Below, piece by piece: positions 6,527 through 9,232 of a stretch of DNA of 9,232 nucleotides. Where the stretch lies: positions 1-9,232 of the forward strand of contig JAPHRL010000001.1 of assembly GCA_026195755.1 (NCBI GenBank). The letters run 5' to 3'. Under the pieces are notes generated by a model that was not told the origin of the DNA, ran no database searches, and saw nothing but the letters and a program-made list of their open reading frames with translations. Numbering within the stretch: position 1 is the stretch's first letter; every line of letters starts with the position of its first letter. Made by a program: the position numbers and the translations under genes. Source of the DNA: Kangiella sp. Lineage in GTDB: Bacteria > Pseudomonadota > Gammaproteobacteria > Enterobacterales > Kangiellaceae.

Positions 6527-6699
6527 GGGCTTATTATCTAACTGAGGATTGGTCTACTGTATTTCAAGAGGTTAGGCTATGTTGGTCATTGGTGGTGCAA
6601 TTTTTGTTCAAAGCAAAGGAGTTTTGAGCAGGCAGATCGTCATGTGACCGGGACATCTTCCTTTGCCAAAGCGGGCAACCCACATCAACCGGAACGAGT

Positions 6700-7425
6700 T
6701 TACATTTTAAAATGTTCACCCAGGTAACGTTTTTTAACCAGTTCATTGGTGAGTACTTCGGCTGGTGTGCCTGAGGCAATAATGTTACCAGTGTCTACGA
6801 TATAGGCCTGTTCACAGACATCCAAAGTTTCGCGTACATTATGGTCGGTGATTAACACCCCAATGCCGCGCTCCTTTAATTGAATAATGATGGTTTTAAT
6901 GTCCAGCACAGAAATGGGATCAACACCAGCAAAAGGCTCATCCAGCAAAATAAACTTAGGGTCATTCGCTAAGGCTCTGGCAATTTCTACACGGCGTCGT
7001 TCTCCACCGGATAAGCTCATGCCATGACTTAAACGAATGTGTTCAATATGGAATTCTGAGAGTAACTGGTCCAGCTTTTCTTCTCGCTGTTTGGCATTTA
7101 AGTCTTTGCGTAACTGAAGAATAGCCATGATGTTATCTTCAACGGACAGCTTACGAAAAATTGAGGCTTCTTGTGGTAAGTAACCCAGCCCTTTCTGGGC
7201 TCGTGTATGCATCGGGTCGGTAGTGATGTTATCGTCACCGAGAAAGATTTGTCCGCCATCAGAAGGAACCAGCCCAACAATCATATAAAACGATGTGGTT
7301 TTACCTGCACCATTGGGGCCTAGCAAGCCGACGATCTGTCCCTGGTTAACTTCAAGGGTGACATTTTCGACTACTTTGCGGTCTTTATAACTTTTTGCGA
7401 GGCGACGTGCCTGTAGCGAAATCAT
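6700..7425 (-). CDS. lptB: LPS export ABC transporter ATP-binding protein LptB
   Basis: The 241-residue protein is the cytoplasmic ATPase that drives extraction of lipopolysaccharide from the inner membrane by LptFG and its transfer through LptC and LptA to the outer membrane. All ABC motifs are intact: Walker A GPNGAGKT at 36-43 (K42), Q-loop LPQEASIFRKL with Q85, signature LSGGE at 138-142, Walker B FILLDE at 158-163 with catalytic E163, and switch H195 in ITDHNVRE. These residues fall at the same numbers as in E. coli LptB. The C-terminal part (IVDTGNIIASGTPAEVL, KRYLGEHFKM) is typical of the family. The ATG overlaps the lptA stop by 4 nt. lptF and lptG are not in the window and are usually elsewhere on the chromosome. 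Confidence 0.97.
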   Translation of the reverse strand: MISLQARRLAKSYKDRKVVENVTLEVNQGQIVGLLGPNGAGKTTSFYMIVGLVPSDGGQIFLGDDNITTDPMHTRAQKGLGYLPQEASIFRKLSVEDNIMAILQLRKDLNAKQREEKLDQLLSEFHIEHIRLSHGMSLSGGERRRVEIARALANDPKFILLDEPFAGVDPISVLDIKTIIIQLKERGIGVLITDHNVRETLDVCEQAYIVDTGNIIASGTPAEVLTNELVKKRYLGEHFKM

Positions 7426-8192
7426 TGCTGGTTCTCTTGTTTGGTTTGCTGCTTTGTCGCGGGCTCTTCTTTATGATTATTATTAGTTTTTGATTCGTCG
7501 TCCTGGGCCCAGAAAAACTCGGTTTCTACTCTTTGCTCTCCGCTATCGCTTTTGCCCGCTGAAATTACTTTGCTGGTACCATCATAAGTCAGAAAAGCAG
7601 CAGTCATATTCGAGTCGCCTTGTTGTAACTTAACGTTACCCACAAGTTCAGTTTGTTTGTCTTTACCATTTGAGCGGAGTTGATCGGCAGTGGCAAAAAT
7701 TGCTGCCTGGCTGGGTTGTTGTAATCGGAATTCAGTTGGATTGCCACTAAGCACAAAACCAAAGCCCTCAACCACCCCTTGATTCGCTTTAAGTTGCTGC
7801 CCAAGCAAGGTCAGAGTATCAATACCTGAAGATTGCACAATTTGAATATTGCCACTGGCCGATAGCTCACCGCTTTGTTGGCGGTAAATGATTTTTGGAG
7901 CATCAATCTCAGTGGTCTCGCCAGCTTGATCCACATAATGAATTTTTACAGGGTTACCCAGCGCAGTAATAGTACCGGCATTTTCACCTTGCTTGGTCAG
8001 AGATTCAGCATGAATAGTCATATTGCCATGTTCGTATATGACGTTGTCACGATAAATAAAAATATTCTGTTGAACATCAAAAAATGAATTGTCAGAGCGC
8101 AAGCGTGACTTTTCCATTGATGCTGCCAGCGTCTCATTACTGAGAAGTGTGATACTGACCAAAGTGGCAATCGTTAGCAGAGTTGATTTCAT
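7422..8192 (-). CDS. lptA: Periplasmic LPS bridge protein LptA, long form
   Basis: LptA forms the periplasmic beta-jellyroll bridge that carries lipopolysaccharide from LptC to LptD. A signal peptide is visible at residues 1 to about 23 (MKSTLLTIATLVSITLLSNETLA). The OstA fold starts near residue 33 (SDNSFFDVQQNIFIYRDNVIYEHGNMTIHAESL). The protein has 256 residues against 185 in E. coli. The excess seems to come from two parts. Residues 79-145 (starting GNPVKIHYV, with GNIQIVQSSG) and 150-213 (starting GNPTEFRLQQ, with GNVKLQQGDS) look like two copies of the same repeat. Residues about 229-256 form a Gln/Lys/Glu/Asn tail likely to be disordered. The gene overlaps lptC and lptB by 4 nt on each side. 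The start ATG at 8192 is set by that overlap and the signal peptide. Confidence 0.93.
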   Translation of the reverse strand: MKSTLLTIATLVSITLLSNETLAASMEKSRLRSDNSFFDVQQNIFIYRDNVIYEHGNMTIHAESLTKQGENAGTITALGNPVKIHYVDQAGETTEIDAPKIIYRQQSGELSASGNIQIVQSSGIDTLTLLGQQLKANQGVVEGFGFVLSGNPTEFRLQQPSQAAIFATADQLRSNGKDKQTELVGNVKLQQGDSNMTAAFLTYDGTSKVISAGKSDSGEQRVETEFFWAQDDESKTNNNHKEEPATKQQTKQENQQ

Positions 8193-8746
8193 AATTCTTC
8201 TGCGAGGACCTCAGATTTAAATTCTATTTTGTTAGTACGTAAATCAGCTTGCATACCATTCGCGGTCATTCTAAAACGGCCGTCAATTAATTCAATAGGC
8301 TGATCAGTAAAAGCAGTTTCCGATGCAAAGTCAATTTTTAAAACTGGCATGGTTAACAATACATTGGATTGCACGGGTTGTCTTTCTAACTCAACCTTAA
8401 CATTGCCCTCAAGAACCAGCTGTTCGCTCAATTCGTTACTGACCGCTTTTTCAGCGCTGACCGTCCAGCTTGGATTCTGGTCATCATTAAAATGCATCAC
8501 TGGTTCTAGCAGGTGAGTTTGCATGATGTCTTTGTAATGTAGGGTTTTAACGGTGGTGAACGAGCGTTGAACTTGCCCGTTGGTATCAAACTCGATGGTT
8601 TCAGTGTTGGCCAGATAATAGTCCGGGTTACTGGAAATCTCAACAAAGTCGGGTTTTGGTTCAGTTGAGCGATCCCACCAATAAGCGATAGCAAAAGTTG
8701 CCGGGACCAGAAGCCACAGCATGGAGCGACCCTTTAAAAAGGTCAT
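8189..8746 (-). CDS. lptC: LPS export complex protein LptC
   Basis: The 185-residue protein (E. coli 191) is the bitopic inner-membrane protein of the LptB2FGC complex, passing lipopolysaccharide to LptA. Residues about 8-24 (SMLWLLVPATFAIAYWW) form a single membrane anchor after a short basic N-terminus (KGR), so the rest faces the periplasm. Family signs are PDYYLANTETIEFDTNGQVQ (41-60), the repeated beta pattern, LEGNVKVELERQ (112-123), and FTDQPIELIDGRFRMTANGMQADLRTNKIEF towards the end. The ATG at 8746 overlaps the kdsC stop by 4 nt and has GGAG upstream. The stop overlaps lptA by 4 nt. Sequence conservation in LptC is low, so the context adds much to the call. Confidence 0.93.
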   Translation of the reverse strand: MTFLKGRSMLWLLVPATFAIAYWWDRSTEPKPDFVEISSNPDYYLANTETIEFDTNGQVQRSFTTVKTLHYKDIMQTHLLEPVMHFNDDQNPSWTVSAEKAVSNELSEQLVLEGNVKVELERQPVQSNVLLTMPVLKIDFASETAFTDQPIELIDGRFRMTANGMQADLRTNKIEFKSEVLAEEL

Positions 8747-9232
8747 CGCTTAGCTCCGTTATGTTTGACCTTGGATAGATAGTCCTGATGGATAGTGTCC
8801 AGTTTATTTTGGCTTTCAAGAATTAAATCACAGACCTCACGTACGGCACCAAAGCCGCCATTATTTTCGGTAACCCAGTCTGCGTGTTGCTGCATCAGCC
8901 AGTGACCATCAGCGACAGTCACCCCAAAGCCAACCTGCAATAACAAAGGCAGATCGGGTAAGTCATCACCAATATGACAAACCTGATCAGGTGTTACGGA
9001 CAAGTCGAGACACAGCTTATCAAAAGCTTCCTGCTTGTTAGATTGGCCTTGATAAAAGTGCTCAATACCGAGTTCCTGACAACGTTTTTCGACAATTTTG
9101 GAGTTGCGCCCGGTTATAATGGCCACTGTGATACCGGCTTTTTGCAGACATTTGATACCAAACCCATCTTTAATATTGAAGGTTTTGAATTCTTCGCCGT
9201 TATTACCAATAATGACCTGGCCATTACTGAGC
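8743..9232 (-). CDS. kdsC: 3-deoxy-D-manno-octulosonate 8-phosphate phosphatase KdsC (N-terminus cut by window edge)
   Basis: KdsC is a tetrameric cytoplasmic HAD-family phosphatase that removes phosphate from Kdo-8-phosphate, making Kdo for the LPS inner core. The frame is open to the window end at 9232, so the GTG at 9126 is an internal Val, not a start; 35 further codons are visible beyond it. The visible sequence begins LSNGQVIIGNNGEEFKTFNIKDGFGIKCLQ, placing the catalytic DVDGV motif just outside the window. HAD motif II is ITGR, motif III includes the Lys of SNKQEAFDKL, and motif IV is HIGDDLPDLPLL. The C-terminal VTENNGGFGAVREVCDLIL is typical of KdsC. About 163 residues are present; the E. 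coli protein has 188. The stop overlaps lptC by 4 nt, tying Kdo supply to LPS transport. Confidence 0.95.
   Translation of the reverse strand, partial: LSNGQVIIGNNGEEFKTFNIKDGFGIKCLQKAGITVAIITGRNSKIVEKRCQELGIEHFYQGQSNKQEAFDKLCLDLSVTPDQVCHIGDDLPDLPLLLQVGFGVTVADGHWLMQQHADWVTENNGGFGAVREVCDLILESQNKLDTIHQDYLSKVKHNGAKR

Larger units (their letters stand above)
6451..6699. other. 249-nt gap between lptB and rpoN
   Basis: This is the longest stretch without a convincing gene. Next to rpoN it holds the palindrome at 6453-6470 and the dyad at 6502-6517. Near lptB it holds a weak 5-bp hairpin (6663-6667 with 6674-6678) without a T run. A minus-strand frame of 71 codons (6564-6779) runs into lptB in another frame, but its sequence shows no recognisable domain and I do not call it. 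No tRNA, repeat or sigma-54 promoter was recognised. Confidence 0.6.

Noticed and set aside
6663..6678. Hairpin TTGCC/GGCAA after lptB as a terminator
   Set aside because: The stem is only 5 bp and no T run follows on the minus strand.
6451..6699. Sigma-54 (-24/-12) autoregulatory promoter ahead of rpoN
   Set aside because: The best partial match (TTGGCAAAGG on the minus strand near 6660-6670) lacks the GC of the -12 element at the required spacing.
6564..6779. Minus-strand frame of 71 codons spanning the lptB 3' end and the gap
   Set aside because: It overlaps lptB in another frame, has no recognisable domain and no clear ribosome-binding site.
8743..9126. KdsC starting at GTG 9126
   Set aside because: This codon is an internal Val of ITVAIITGR; the frame continues upstream with family-conserved sequence to the window edge.

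Overview
The window reads as ordinary core chromosome of a gammaproteobacterium. The evidence is the rpoN (sigma-54) neighbourhood with the lipopolysaccharide-transport genes lptC-lptA-lptB ahead of it and hpf-ptsN-rapZ behind it, plus a short-type HPF, a RapZ of E. coli length and PmbA/TldE. Base composition looks moderate by eye and codon use is mixed. Together with the TonB receptor and MgtE, this suggests a free-living marine-type lineage. A Kangiella-like member of the Oceanospirillales is my guess from general resemblance, not something the sequence proves.

Layout, left to right. Positions 1-317 (minus) hold the N-terminus of a TonB-dependent outer-membrane receptor, cut by the window edge. 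Positions 318-438 are a divergent promoter region with back-to-back -35 elements. Positions 439-1806 (plus) are pmbA/tldE, the only plus-strand gene. It converges on mgtE (1838-3217, minus), with a hairpin at the junction. All genes further right are on the minus strand. In transcription order, from right to left, they are kdsC (partial, cut at 9232), lptC, lptA, lptB, a 249-nt gap, rpoN, hpf, ptsN, rapZ, a 75-nt gap, and mgtE.

The right-hand block is one tightly coupled unit: kdsC/lptC, lptC/lptA and lptA/lptB each overlap by 4 nt (ATGA). It combines the last phosphatase step of Kdo synthesis with the inner-membrane anchor, periplasmic bridge and ATPase of the Lpt machine. The second block combines sigma-54, the ribosome hibernation factor HPF, the nitrogen-PTS protein EIIA-Ntr and RapZ, the regulator of amino-sugar (GlmS) supply. 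The two blocks thus link envelope precursor supply, LPS export and nutrient signalling.

No undescribed system is evident. The points that stand out are: an LptA about 70 residues longer than the E. coli protein, apparently by one extra OstA-type repeat plus a charged tail; a 14-bp perfect palindrome lying where the rpoN ribosome-binding site should be; a larger than usual lptB-rpoN gap with a second dyad; and the absence of ptsO (NPr) after rapZ, with mgtE in its place. No RNA genes, mobile elements, CRISPR arrays or long repeats were seen.
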